Of a stretch of 16,950 bases of DNA, positions 5,873-13,417 are shown in pieces. The stretch is from Candidatus Saccharimonadia bacterium (lineage in GTDB: Bacteria; Patescibacteriota; Saccharimonadia; Saccharimonadales; 2-12-FULL-41-12), in contig JALQXV010000018.1 of the NCBI GenBank assembly GCA_023263015.1, forward strand, positions 1-16,950. Reading direction: 5' to 3'. Under the pieces are notes generated by a model. The model was not told where the DNA came from. It ran no database searches and saw only the letters and a list, made by a program, of their open reading frames with translations. The stretch's first letter is position 1; each line of letters opens with the position of its first letter. Both the position numbers and the translations under genes were made by a program.

Positions 5873-6697
5873 ATGAAATTACTCAGTGGCTCAGATTTAG
5901 CTGGCTTTATTAAAGAACGTCAGGCTCGTCAGGTACGTGGTTTGCGTCAAGCTCGTGGTATTGCTCCACAACTTGCAATTATACGCACTAATCCTGACCC
6001 TGTTGTTGACAGCTATATGAAGTTAAAGCAGGACTATGGCAATGACATTTTAATAGATGTGACCGTTCATACTATTGACCAAACTGAGGCATTGACTAGA
6101 ATCGCTGAACTTAACAAAGATCCCAACGTGCACGGTATTATTGTTCAAATACCACTACCAGACATTACGCAAACCGATGAAATTTTAAATGCGGTCGCCC
6201 CAGAAAAAGATGTTGATGGATTAGCCGCAGTAACTAAATTTGATCCTGCCACGCCTATGGCGATAGATTGGCTGCTAGCGGGCTATAATGTCGACTTGTC
6301 CCGCAAGAAAATTCTTGTAATTGGTCAAGGCCGGCTAGTTGGCAAGCCATTAACAAATTTATGGCAGGCTTCAAACTATCAGGTAACGACCGCCGATAAA
6401 AGCAGTTCAGAAGATCTTGCAAGCTTAGCACGAGAGGCTGATGTAATTGTTTGCGCAACTGGTCGACCAGGCCTATTAACAGCAGAAATGGTTAGCCCAA
6501 AGGCCGTTATAGTTGACGCGGGTGTTGCGACTGACAGCAATGGCCTAGTTGGCGACGTAGACCCAGCTGTGCGTAATTTGCCAGAGATCACAATTACACC
6601 TAATAAAGGAGGAGTCGGGCCACTCACAGTCTGTGCTTTATTCGAGAACGTAATTCGAGCCGCTCAAGCGGTTAGTGAAGTTTCAATAGACTCATAA
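5873..6697 (+). CDS. folD: Methylenetetrahydrofolate dehydrogenase/cyclohydrolase FolD
   Basis: A 274-residue bifunctional enzyme that interconverts 5,10-methylene-THF and 10-formyl-THF with NADP in the cytoplasm. The catalytic Tyr-x3-Lys is Y48/K52. Q92 lies in VQIPLP and D115 in PEKDVDGL, matching the E. coli Gln98/Asp121 spacing of 23. The coenzyme loop is VIGQGRLVGKPL (149-160) and the C-terminal signature is PNKGGVGPLTV (243-253). Compared with classic FolD the catalytic domain is slightly short: about four residues are missing between the Lys and the Gln, and the loop after DVDG is reduced. The gene starts right after its -10 box and has no neighbour from folate metabolism. The last 34 bases overlap the convergent 3' end of murL. 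Confidence 0.95.
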   Translation: MKLLSGSDLAGFIKERQARQVRGLRQARGIAPQLAIIRTNPDPVVDSYMKLKQDYGNDILIDVTVHTIDQTEALTRIAELNKDPNVHGIIVQIPLPDITQTDEILNAVAPEKDVDGLAAVTKFDPATPMAIDWLLAGYNVDLSRKKILVIGQGRLVGKPLTNLWQASNYQVTTADKSSSEDLASLAREADVIVCATGRPGLLTAEMVSPKAVIVDAGVATDSNGLVGDVDPAVRNLPEITITPNKGGVGPLTVCALFENVIRAAQAVSEVSIDS

Positions 6698-7941
6698 ATA
6701 TTAGCCGGCACCAAGTGCGCTTCAAGCGAGGCATAATTATACTGATCTGGCAGTTCATAACTATAAACAGCTAATTCAGGGTAGTGTTGCTTGGCCATTT
6801 CCATGGCGGTTCGGCTTTCTAGTATTTCACCAACACACTCAAGTGGCTTTTCGCCCGCAATACCCAATAACTGTTCGTATGTTGGCGTAAGCGCTGGTTC
6901 AAGTAGTAGATTTTTACCAAATAGTGCCTCAAGTGATGATCGTTCGACAAATGGAGTTAAGATCAAGAAGACAAAGGCGCATTTTGGACATTCGCCACAC
7001 CAAAATATCTGATTACTCGCTTTAGTAAATGCTCGGTTGCAAGAACTAAATACGCCCTTATATTTTTCAAAACCGGTTTTGGCAAAAAGTTCGGCGATTC
7101 TTAGCTCGCTGAGTGGTCGCAAGAGCGAATAGTATCGCTGCGACTCCCCAAAGCCGGCAGCTAGTATAGCTTGATAGTCTTTTTCGAATTCAGAGGACTT
7201 GGAATACTGATGATTGATTGATACGCCATTATATTCAAGCGTTGGTTCGTCGGCAGATCGTTCGTTTGAGACAACTACATCGCGTTTACCAGATAATATT
7301 GCTGTAATAGTGCCCACGGCCGCAAATATCGCTGAAATTGGAACGTGGCCGTTATACGCACCTTTGGCATTAAGGGCTTGAATTTGTGGATCCCAAGCCC
7401 GCTCAACCCATAAATGATTACGGCCAACTGCCTCTGCTAGTGGTTGCAGTTGTTGCTTGTGTCCAAGACTCCACGTTGTTATATCTTGGTCCTGCAATAG
7501 TTCAATACTAACAAGTGAGTCTTTGCCGCCCCCCAAACCCACTAATAAGCCGGTTGAATTAGCTGTAACAGGCGTAATTGGATCGCTATTGATAGGGAAG
7601 TTAACAGTGGTCAAGGGGTCAAGTTTGTTAATGTAAAAAAACTCGCCCAAACCTTTTTGGTAGGTTTTGCTATAAAAAGCCGCGTGAGCTTGATCTATCG
7701 CCCCAAACTCAACCTTGATAGTGGGTGCTAGGAACGCTTTGTAGTACGAGACACCGGCTATGAAAAACAAATTGTCGGCGGCCCGCTTAAAGGCAGCAAC
7801 ATTAAAATCTACAATCTCAAAATCAAATGTAAAAGTTTCATTAAACTCAAGCTCATCATCGTAACTATACGTACACGTCAGTGTCTTCTTTTCGGCTTCA
7901 AATGCCCAACGTTTAAAGATAAATTGCTGATACTTAGCCAT
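6664..7941 (-). CDS. murL: UDP-MurNAc-L-Ala-L-Glu epimerase MurL
   Basis: MurL, known from Xanthomonas, uses ATP to epimerise the terminal L-Glu of UDP-MurNAc-L-Ala-L-Glu to D-Glu, so no free D-Glu is needed. This 425-residue protein shows the family pattern: an N-terminal beta-rich domain (1-125), the PP-loop-like GLGGGKDS (135-142), NGHVPIS (197-203), SNERSADEP (225-233), NHQYSKSSEFE (243-253), RPLSEL, SSCNRAF, and a Cys cluster CGECPKC (315-321). The adjacent upstream gene is a MurD2-type ligase; the two overlap by 8 bases (ATGGCTAA), a strong sign of coupled translation. The stop is TGA, the only one in the window, and lies inside the end of folD. Automated annotation often leaves such proteins hypothetical. 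Identity is by motif memory plus context, and I consider it strong. Confidence 0.88.
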   Translation of the reverse strand: MAKYQQFIFKRWAFEAEKKTLTCTYSYDDELEFNETFTFDFEIVDFNVAAFKRAADNLFFIAGVSYYKAFLAPTIKVEFGAIDQAHAAFYSKTYQKGLGEFFYINKLDPLTTVNFPINSDPITPVTANSTGLLVGLGGGKDSLVSIELLQDQDITTWSLGHKQQLQPLAEAVGRNHLWVERAWDPQIQALNAKGAYNGHVPISAIFAAVGTITAILSGKRDVVVSNERSADEPTLEYNGVSINHQYSKSSEFEKDYQAILAAGFGESQRYYSLLRPLSELRIAELFAKTGFEKYKGVFSSCNRAFTKASNQIFWCGECPKCAFVFLILTPFVERSSLEALFGKNLLLEPALTPTYEQLLGIAGEKPLECVGEILESRTAMEMAKQHYPELAVYSYELPDQYNYASLEAHLVPANIYESIETSLTA

Positions 7942-9244
7942 TTAGTGCCTCAACAGCTTCATTGAACGCAATACCACGCGCCTCAAAGTTTTTAAACATA
8001 TCAAAGCTGGCAAACGACGGCGATAAAAGAACAGCGTCTCCGGATTGGGCTTGCGTGCATGCAGCAGCAACAATCTCGGACATTGTTTTTGCGTCACTCT
8101 TTACAAAGTTAGTAAAGCCTTGTGATTCAAAATTCTCGATTAGTCGATCTCCAGATGCACCAATGACAACGACAGAACGAATTGAAGTACTATTCTTGAT
8201 GGTACTGACAAGTTCATCTAGTGGTAGCCCTCGATCATGTCCGCCAACTATCAAAACTTTAGGTTGAGAAACAGCGTTAATGGCGGCAATGGTGGCGCCC
8301 GGAGCTGTAGCGAAGGAATCGTTATAAAAACTGATGTTATTAATTGTTTTACGCAGTTCGATCCTAAACGGCAAGCCAGTGGTTGATGTTATGGCACGAT
8401 AAATGGCTGGCTGATCTTGAGTTACTTGCCAAACCGCAGTTGTGGCCGCACAAACATTTTGCCAGTTGTGGTCACCAAGCAGACCAATTTCACTAACTTT
8501 ACAGATCTCAGTTTCATTAATCCAAATACCATCTCCCTTAACGAGCGCACCAGGTTCATCAAAGTAAGGAAGCCTAATGCCGCGACTTATACCGGCAACC
8601 CTTTGAGATAACTCATTAGCAGAGAAGTAAACTGCAATATCGCTTTCGGTTTGCCATCGAAATAATTGTTGCTTTGCTTCAACGTATTCATCGATTGAGC
8701 CGTGCCAGTCTTGGTGTTCTGGTTCTACCATAAGGCAAACTGCAATAGCTGGTGATTGCTTTAGATCGATGAGCTGAAAGTTAGCTAGTTCGAGTACGAC
8801 CCAATCATCTTCTTTAATATCATTCTTAAGTAGTTCAAGCGGTGGTGTTCCAATATTACCACCTAGGTGAACACGAAAACCGGCTTCGGCTAACATATTG
8901 GTTATGAGTGTACTTGTAGTACCTTTGCCTTTTGTACCAGTGACTCCAATGATATTACGGGTAGGGCAAATTTGAATGAACTCGTTTGTATTAGTTGTAA
9001 CTTTGTTCAGAATTGTTTCAGAATTTGCTGCCACAATAGATGAAGGATGAATCGACGGTGAGCGTACGATCACTTCAAATTTATCCAGTCCAGAAAGGTA
9101 GTCATCACCGGCTTGTAAGCTCATGCCATCAGGAAGGTCTAGGTCGGCATTTTGGTCACAAACAGTAACCGAATAGCCTAAACCGGCCCAATGCTCAGCA
9201 GCAGACTTACCTTGGCTGCCATACCCTAAAATAGCAACGTTCAT
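7934..9244 (-). CDS. murD2: MurD2-type UDP-N-acetylmuramoyl-L-alanine--L-glutamate ligase
   Basis: A 436-residue Mur ligase with an N-terminal Rossmann domain (GYGSQG, 7-12), the ATP loop GVTGTKGKGTT (100-110), GNIGTPPLE (129-137), a carbamylation-type lysine K191 after EPEHQDWHGSIDEY, LLGDHNWQN (255-263), IVGGHDRG (332-339), and LSPSFASFDMFKNFEARG (407-424). The last motif is that of MurD rather than MurC/E/F. In classical MurD the D-Glu pocket has NDSKATN; here it is NDSFATAP (308-315), with the Lys and Asn lost. With murL directly downstream this points to the L-Glu-adding MurD2. ATP, L-Glu and UDP-MurNAc-L-Ala would be the substrates, in the cytoplasm. It starts 7 bases after the response regulator gene and has no Shine-Dalgarno, so it is in that operon. 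A classical MurD is the alternative. Confidence 0.88.
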   Translation of the reverse strand: MNVAILGYGSQGKSAAEHWAGLGYSVTVCDQNADLDLPDGMSLQAGDDYLSGLDKFEVIVRSPSIHPSSIVAANSETILNKVTTNTNEFIQICPTRNIIGVTGTKGKGTTSTLITNMLAEAGFRVHLGGNIGTPPLELLKNDIKEDDWVVLELANFQLIDLKQSPAIAVCLMVEPEHQDWHGSIDEYVEAKQQLFRWQTESDIAVYFSANELSQRVAGISRGIRLPYFDEPGALVKGDGIWINETEICKVSEIGLLGDHNWQNVCAATTAVWQVTQDQPAIYRAITSTTGLPFRIELRKTINNISFYNDSFATAPGATIAAINAVSQPKVLIVGGHDRGLPLDELVSTIKNSTSIRSVVVIGASGDRLIENFESQGFTNFVKSDAKTMSEIVAAACTQAQSGDAVLLSPSFASFDMFKNFEARGIAFNEAVEALNG

Positions 9245-9251
9245 GGCTACG

Positions 9252-9620
9252 TTACGCCGCTAACTGTGCTTTTACGATTTCCGCCACCTGTCGTGGTGTC
9301 ATGTCTGCTTTTAGAATAAAATCAGCTACGTTAAGGTCTTTAACACCGGCTGGCGCTTCTTGTTCGCCCATATTAGTCAAAATAATGACCACAATAGTTT
9401 TGCCCCACGCAGTTTTACGAAGTTCGGTTAGCATTTCAAATCCGCCCATTTCAGGCATCATTAGGTCTAGTAAAATTACGTCTGGCTTAAATTCTTCAGC
9501 AAGCTTAAGCCCTAGAATGCCGTTTTCGGCGGTTTCTACTGTAAAGCCCTCGGCTTCAAATTTAATGCGATACATCTGTGAAATTGCAGTATCGTCTTCA
9601 ACAATTGCAATCTTTGGCAT
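9252..9620 (-). CDS. Receiver-only (CheY-like) response regulator
   Basis: A 122-residue single receiver domain without an output domain. The acidic pocket is E8/D9/D10, the phospho-acceptor is D52 (LLDLMMP), the switch Thr is T82 and the conserved Lys is K104 (ILKAD). It must signal by protein-protein interaction or act as a phosphate relay or sink. It is the first gene of an operon with murD2 and murL, with 7 bases between it and murD2, which ties it by position to cell-wall synthesis. No histidine kinase adjoins it directly. The only one in the window is at 13418, beyond three genes, and a link between the two is a hypothesis. The start follows a leaderless-type promoter. Confidence 0.95.
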   Translation of the reverse strand: MPKIAIVEDDTAISQMYRIKFEAEGFTVETAENGILGLKLAEEFKPDVILLDLMMPEMGGFEMLTELRKTAWGKTIVVIILTNMGEQEAPAGVKDLNVADFILKADMTPRQVAEIVKAQLAA

Positions 9621-9626
9621 ACTAAA

Positions 9627-9655
9627 ATTAAAGGCTAGATGTGGCCATAATGCAA
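9627..9655 (-). promoter_or_regulatory. Promoter of the response regulator-murD2-murL operon
   Basis: On the minus strand TTGCAT, a 17-base spacer and TTTAAT lie 6 bases before the ATG at 9620. A leaderless mRNA is predicted. Confidence 0.5.
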
Positions 9656-9674
9656 CCCCGCGGTTATGCTAATC

Positions 9675-9680
9675 TATAGT
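9675..9680 (+). promoter_or_regulatory. Candidate -10 box of the ThiF-like gene
   Basis: TATAGT with 24 bases between it and the chosen ATG at 9705 leaves room for a leader of about 18 bases that includes an AAAGG ribosome site. No good -35 was found. Confidence 0.35.
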
Positions 9681-9704
9681 GAACGCATTAATGAAAGGTA
9701 TAGG

Positions 9705-10949
9705 ATGGGCCATAAACGATTAGTAGAAGCGGACCAAAGCGCTTCTTATCCATCATTTCTAAAAAAGATACATAACAGCTCAAAATCTCAGCCTGCACCA
9801 GACCCAGTTGTTATTAAGATGGACAAACCTGATGCCCAGAAACAACTGCAGACGTTAATAAAAAACAGCGAACCTCAGGCCATCGTCGATAACTACGCCG
9901 AACAATATGCTGAGCTATTACTTAGTAAGAATGCACACCTGTACCGTGCTAATCATGAGGTCCAAGTTGATTCTATTAAGAATCTGCTTGATGAGCATTA
10001 TGGAAAAGCAGACCCATGGACACTTGGTGCTTGGTCGTATTTCCCATGGAGTGGGCAACTTATCCATGTTCTGAATCAGGAAGATTTCGAGGACCTGCGC
10101 ACTATTCGTAACCGTGAACTAATCACTAAATCAGAACAGGCAACGTTGCTAGACTTTTCGGCAGCTTGTTTTGGTATGAGTGTTGGAAGTGCTGGTGCTC
10201 TGGCGCTTGCCATCAGTGGTATTTCACGCAAAATTAAGCTTATAGACGGTGCAGTTATTAGCGGCTCAAACCTAAACCGCATCCTAACGGGAGTTGAAAG
10301 CGTGGGTACCAGTAAGGCAGAAGTTATCGGTCGCAAGATCTACGAAATGAATCCCTATGCCCAAATTTATAGAACAGATAAGGTCACTGCTGAAAATATC
10401 GAAACAATCCTAGACGGTAATTGCTCAACCAATTTAGTAATTGATGAGATCGATGACATTGAAATGAAGGTTCGTCTACGCATCGAAGCTCGAAAGCGTA
10501 AAATTCCGGTAATTATGGCTTCTGAGCTTGGTGATACCGTGATTCTTGATGTTGAGCGGTATGACCTAGAGCCGAATCGACCACTGTTTCATAATGCAAT
10601 TCCAGACATTGAAGAGGTAGCTAAAAATCCGCCCGAGAATCATCGGGAGTGGATGAAGTATGCAGTAAAAATTCTTGATCCAAAAAATATGCCTATCAAG
10701 TTGCAGAAATCTTTACTCAAAATAGGCTCAACTGTAGTGACGCACCCACAATTAGGTGCAACCGTTATGATGACGGGTGGCATATTGGCGTTCGCAGCAA
10801 AGAATATTGCACTTGGTGGAGCACTAGAATCGGGCCGTTATACAATTTCGCTCGAGAATATGTTATTGGCTGACCACGGCACCAGAAAACACAAGCGCGC
10901 TCATAAAAAGCACACCAAAGTTATTTCTTCGGCAATGCAGTCTATGTAG
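9705..10949 (+). CDS. E1-like (ThiF/MoeB fold) adenylyltransferase, Rv1355c N-terminal type
   Basis: A 414-residue protein. An N-terminal region of about 110 residues with no recognised fold leads to WSYFPWSGQLIHVL and then the E1-like Rossmann core. The core has a glycine motif GMSVGSAG (157-164), the acidic strand end LIDGAVISGSNLNR (179-192) with D181, the Asn and Arg of the ATP site, and K204 in VGTSKAEV. IDEIDD and ILDVERYDLEPNRPLFHN follow. The family adenylates a C-terminal carboxylate or transfers sulfur. Order and motifs match the N-terminal half of mycobacterial Rv1355c-type proteins. No obvious catalytic Cys or zinc Cys pairs are present. The tail is Lys/Arg/His-rich. I prefer the ATG at 9705 because AAAGG lies upstream; an ATG at 9666 would add 13 residues. 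The end overlaps the convergent nitroreductase gene by 8 bases. Confidence 0.82.
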   Translation: MGHKRLVEADQSASYPSFLKKIHNSSKSQPAPDPVVIKMDKPDAQKQLQTLIKNSEPQAIVDNYAEQYAELLLSKNAHLYRANHEVQVDSIKNLLDEHYGKADPWTLGAWSYFPWSGQLIHVLNQEDFEDLRTIRNRELITKSEQATLLDFSAACFGMSVGSAGALALAISGISRKIKLIDGAVISGSNLNRILTGVESVGTSKAEVIGRKIYEMNPYAQIYRTDKVTAENIETILDGNCSTNLVIDEIDDIEMKVRLRIEARKRKIPVIMASELGDTVILDVERYDLEPNRPLFHNAIPDIEEVAKNPPENHREWMKYAVKILDPKNMPIKLQKSLLKIGSTVVTHPQLGATVMMTGGILAFAAKNIALGGALESGRYTISLENMLLADHGTRKHKRAHKKHTKVISSAMQSM

Positions 10950-11904
10950 CCAGTAATTTGCTCGGCTCAACTCGCGGAGACTTGTATCGATGTTTTTGAC
11001 CGTGCCCAATACGAATGACGCCTTGCAAACGCTCCTTGCTGTCCAGTAAGTCTGCAATATCCTCATGGTAAGTCGATGCCTCAACGAGAGCTGCCGAGGT
11101 TGCTTGGCTCAATTTTAGTTCCTCAACAACTAGCGATACCCTCAAGTAAGTGCGTCCAACTGCGAACCAGTTTCGCGGCATGTCGCCGGTAGCAGTCAAG
11201 TAGATAACAGCACTAGCTGATTCCCAACGCTTGTACTCCAAAGCAGCTTCCTTCTTCATGCCGATCCCTAGTTTTAGAGACATGGGTTCAATAACACCAA
11301 ATATCCACGGAATATATAAACTCTTTACTGATATTCCTCGTTTCTTGTTTGACCCATAACCAACCAAATAATTCGCTAGTTCTCGTCTAAAATTTGGGCT
11401 GCTTAGTGCCACTCCAATGCCTCTGGATGTAAGACGGGCGGTAGTGCGAACCATATGCTCATCGCTTGAAACATGAATCGAAACACCAGCTTCAGGTGAA
11501 ATTTGTGAGATTTCGGCAAGTTTGTCGCTTGCGATTACTCCTTTGCGATAGATACTGCGGTCGGTAGAGCGATTCCGCAGGTGTTTTAAATGGCTATGAG
11601 CAGCAGGTGTACATGAGCTAAAGCTAATAGTTGCGCTTTTTGTATCGTTTGTTACCGAAGTTGCCTTTAGGCCGTAACCTTGGGCACTTATGAGGACTGC
11701 TTCACAAAAAATACCGAGGCTGATTATGGTTTGACGACCAGTAGGGTCGCCATCTTCGAGTTGATACTGTTGGTCGATACTAACGTGAAGATGGTTAGTG
11801 TTTAGGCTTACCTTCCACGGCTGAGTATTATGCACCGAAGGAGCGAGCCGAGCATCTTTAAGAATGGCTATGATGTTTGTTTTTAGGCAATCGGCGACGG
11901 TCAT
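10942..11904 (-). CDS. Nitroreductase-fold flavoprotein, Acg / Rv1355c C-terminal type
   Basis: A 320-residue protein that opens with APSVHNTQPWKV (21-32), the signature of the Acg-like nitroreductase branch (Mycobacterium Rv2032 and the C-terminal domain of Rv1355c). DGDPTGRQTIISLG (51-64), RNRSTDRSIY (110-119) and a C-terminal RIGHG...SPRVE segment follow. The family binds FMN; Acg-type members have a lid over the flavin and may store or sequester it rather than reduce nitro compounds. The start has AGGAAA eight bases upstream. On the opposite strand, converging and overlapping by 8 bases, is the ThiF-like gene, the partner domain in Rv1355c fusions. This makes a joint function likely although the genes are not co-transcribed. 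The divergent neighbour is the PaaK-like gene. Confidence 0.82.
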   Translation of the reverse strand: MTVADCLKTNIIAILKDARLAPSVHNTQPWKVSLNTNHLHVSIDQQYQLEDGDPTGRQTIISLGIFCEAVLISAQGYGLKATSVTNDTKSATISFSSCTPAAHSHLKHLRNRSTDRSIYRKGVIASDKLAEISQISPEAGVSIHVSSDEHMVRTTARLTSRGIGVALSSPNFRRELANYLVGYGSNKKRGISVKSLYIPWIFGVIEPMSLKLGIGMKKEAALEYKRWESASAVIYLTATGDMPRNWFAVGRTYLRVSLVVEELKLSQATSAALVEASTYHEDIADLLDSKERLQGVIRIGHGQKHRYKSPRVEPSKLLAT

Positions 11905-11942
11905 TTAATGTTTCCTGCTTTATTTTAGGCTTAAGCTTTATC

Positions 11943-11951
11943 TGATATAAT
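11943..11951 (+). promoter_or_regulatory. Extended -10 promoter of the PaaK-like/histidine kinase operon
   Basis: TGATATAAT is a perfect extended -10 (TGn plus TATAAT). Transcription would start near 11958, leaving a leader of about 29 A-rich bases before the ATG at 11987 without a Shine-Dalgarno. Confidence 0.55.
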
Positions 11952-11986
11952 TACAAGTATAAAATTTCACTGAAAAAATAAAAACT

Positions 11987-13417
11987 ATGTCTTCAAATTT
12001 AGGTTTTGAACTATTCAAGCGCGCCTCAAGCACAATCCCTGCCTATCGGCAGTTTTTAACTGATCAGAATTTTGATCCAAGTTCAGTTCAAACAGCCGAA
12101 GACTTTGTAAAGGTGCCTCACGTCACCAAAGACAATTATTTGCGCAAGTACAGCCTCAATCAAATAGTGTGGCCGGACGCATTTAGCCAAACAACACTAT
12201 TTTGTTCCACTTCTGGTTCCACTGGAGCACCATACTACTTTCCGCGTAATGACAAACTAAGCGAACAGTATTCGTACCTAATCGAAGATTTCTTGAAGCG
12301 TAGTCACCTTAATAACCCTAAAACACTAGTAATTCTTGGATTTGGCATGGGCGTTTGGATTGGGGGAGTAGTAACCTTGCGTGCTTTTGAAATCGCAGGC
12401 GCACGCATGAATGCGCCAATTTCTATTTTGCCAGCTGGGTATAACAAGGTCGAGATTATGAAGGCCTTAAAAAATCTTGCGCCCCAATTTGAACAGACAA
12501 TTATAGTTGGCTATCCGCCGTTCGTTAAGGAATTAATTGATGAATGCGAGGACCAAGCAATCGCTATTAGTCAGCTTAACCCTCGGTTTTTGTTTGCTGC
12601 AGAAGCCTTTACCGAAACATTTCGTGATTACCTTTGTGAAAAGGCTGGTGTAGCTAACACCTACAACGATACTTTAAATATTTATGGTACGGCCGATATT
12701 GGTGCGATGGCTTATGAAACTCCGCTCAGTATTCTTGTTAGACGCCTTAGTATCCAACAGCCTGAGCTATTTCAATCGATTTTTGGGCAAATTTCTAAAA
12801 CACCAACACTGGCGCAGTATAATCCTGACTTTATGCAGTTTGAGGCGGTTGACGGAGAAATACTGCTTAGTGGCGACAGCTCACTGCCATTGATCAGGTA
12901 TGCGGTTGGCGACCATGGCGGGGTGTATAGCTTTGAGGAAATGGAGCAAACACTTCAGCAACACGGTATAGATTTATCTATGGCTGCTAGGAATGCCGGT
13001 ATTAAGGGTGATCTAGCTCGTCATCCATTTGTGTTTGTGTACGAGCGCAAAGATCTGTCGGCAACATTGCACGGTATCAATTTATACCCTGAATTTGTTA
13101 AGGAAGCGCTTCTAAGTGAAATGCTCAATCCTTTCTTTACCGAACGATTTACGATGATTACAAAAAACGACGAAAATCAGAACCAGTACCTCGAAATTAA
13201 CCTTGAACTAAGGAATGGTGTCGAACAAAGTAAAAAAATCACTACCGCTGCGCACCAATTGATTCATAATATGCTTATGGCTAGAAGTTCAGAATATTCA
13301 GAAATCGCTAAAACCGTTGATGCGGCTCGTTTAATTCAAGTCGTAACGTGGCCAAAAGATTATGAAGTATTCTTTGCTCCAGGCACTAAACAAAAGTGGA
13401 CCATGAAGAGTACCTAA
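11987..13417 (+). CDS. PaaK/CapK-like adenylate-forming enzyme (ANL superfamily)
   Basis: A 476-residue protein of the phenylacetate-CoA ligase-like branch of adenylate-forming enzymes, which activate a carboxylic acid with ATP to an acyl-AMP and pass it to CoA or another acceptor. Visible core motifs are CSTSGSTGAPYYFPR (73-87, phosphate loop), IVGYPPFVKEL (173-183), the adenine-side NIYGTADIGAMAYETP (231-246), PLIRYAVGDHGG (301-312, the ribose-binding Asp), and the hinge ERKD with HGINLYP (353-368). Lys-rich GTKQKW follows near the C-terminus (466-471), where the catalytic Lys would be. The substrate is unknown; LuxE-type acyl-protein synthetase is an alternative. Its stop codon touches the ATG of the histidine kinase gene (TAAATG), so the pair is one operon and probably coupled. 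Confidence 0.85.
   Translation: MSSNLGFELFKRASSTIPAYRQFLTDQNFDPSSVQTAEDFVKVPHVTKDNYLRKYSLNQIVWPDAFSQTTLFCSTSGSTGAPYYFPRNDKLSEQYSYLIEDFLKRSHLNNPKTLVILGFGMGVWIGGVVTLRAFEIAGARMNAPISILPAGYNKVEIMKALKNLAPQFEQTIIVGYPPFVKELIDECEDQAIAISQLNPRFLFAAEAFTETFRDYLCEKAGVANTYNDTLNIYGTADIGAMAYETPLSILVRRLSIQQPELFQSIFGQISKTPTLAQYNPDFMQFEAVDGEILLSGDSSLPLIRYAVGDHGGVYSFEEMEQTLQQHGIDLSMAARNAGIKGDLARHPFVFVYERKDLSATLHGINLYPEFVKEALLSEMLNPFFTERFTMITKNDENQNQYLEINLELRNGVEQSKKITTAAHQLIHNMLMARSSEYSEIAKTVDAARLIQVVTWPKDYEVFFAPGTKQKWTMKST

Noticed and set aside
6379..6666. Open frame continuing after the murL TGA, as if TGA were a sense codon
   Set aside because: It lies antisense inside folD, is low in protein-like character, and MurL already has normal length with its TGA end. 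No other gene has an in-frame TGA.
7962..8267. 101-codon plus-strand ORF inside murD2
   Set aside because: Antisense shadow of a conserved Mur ligase C-terminal domain; no start signals.
7934..9244. Reading the Mur ligase as MurT or Mpl because of its TKGKGT ATP loop
   Set aside because: The C-terminal LSPSFASFDMFKNFEARG is a MurD signature, there is no MurT-type zinc ribbon and no GatD partner, and MurL adjoins it.
9301..9672. 123-codon plus-strand ORF opposite the response regulator
   Set aside because: Serine-rich shadow frame of a well-conserved receiver domain, with no ribosome site and no recognisable motif.
9666..9704. Upstream ATG extension of the ThiF-like gene
   Set aside because: The extra 13 codons overlap the -10 candidate and have no ribosome site, while the ATG at 9705 has AAAGG at proper distance.
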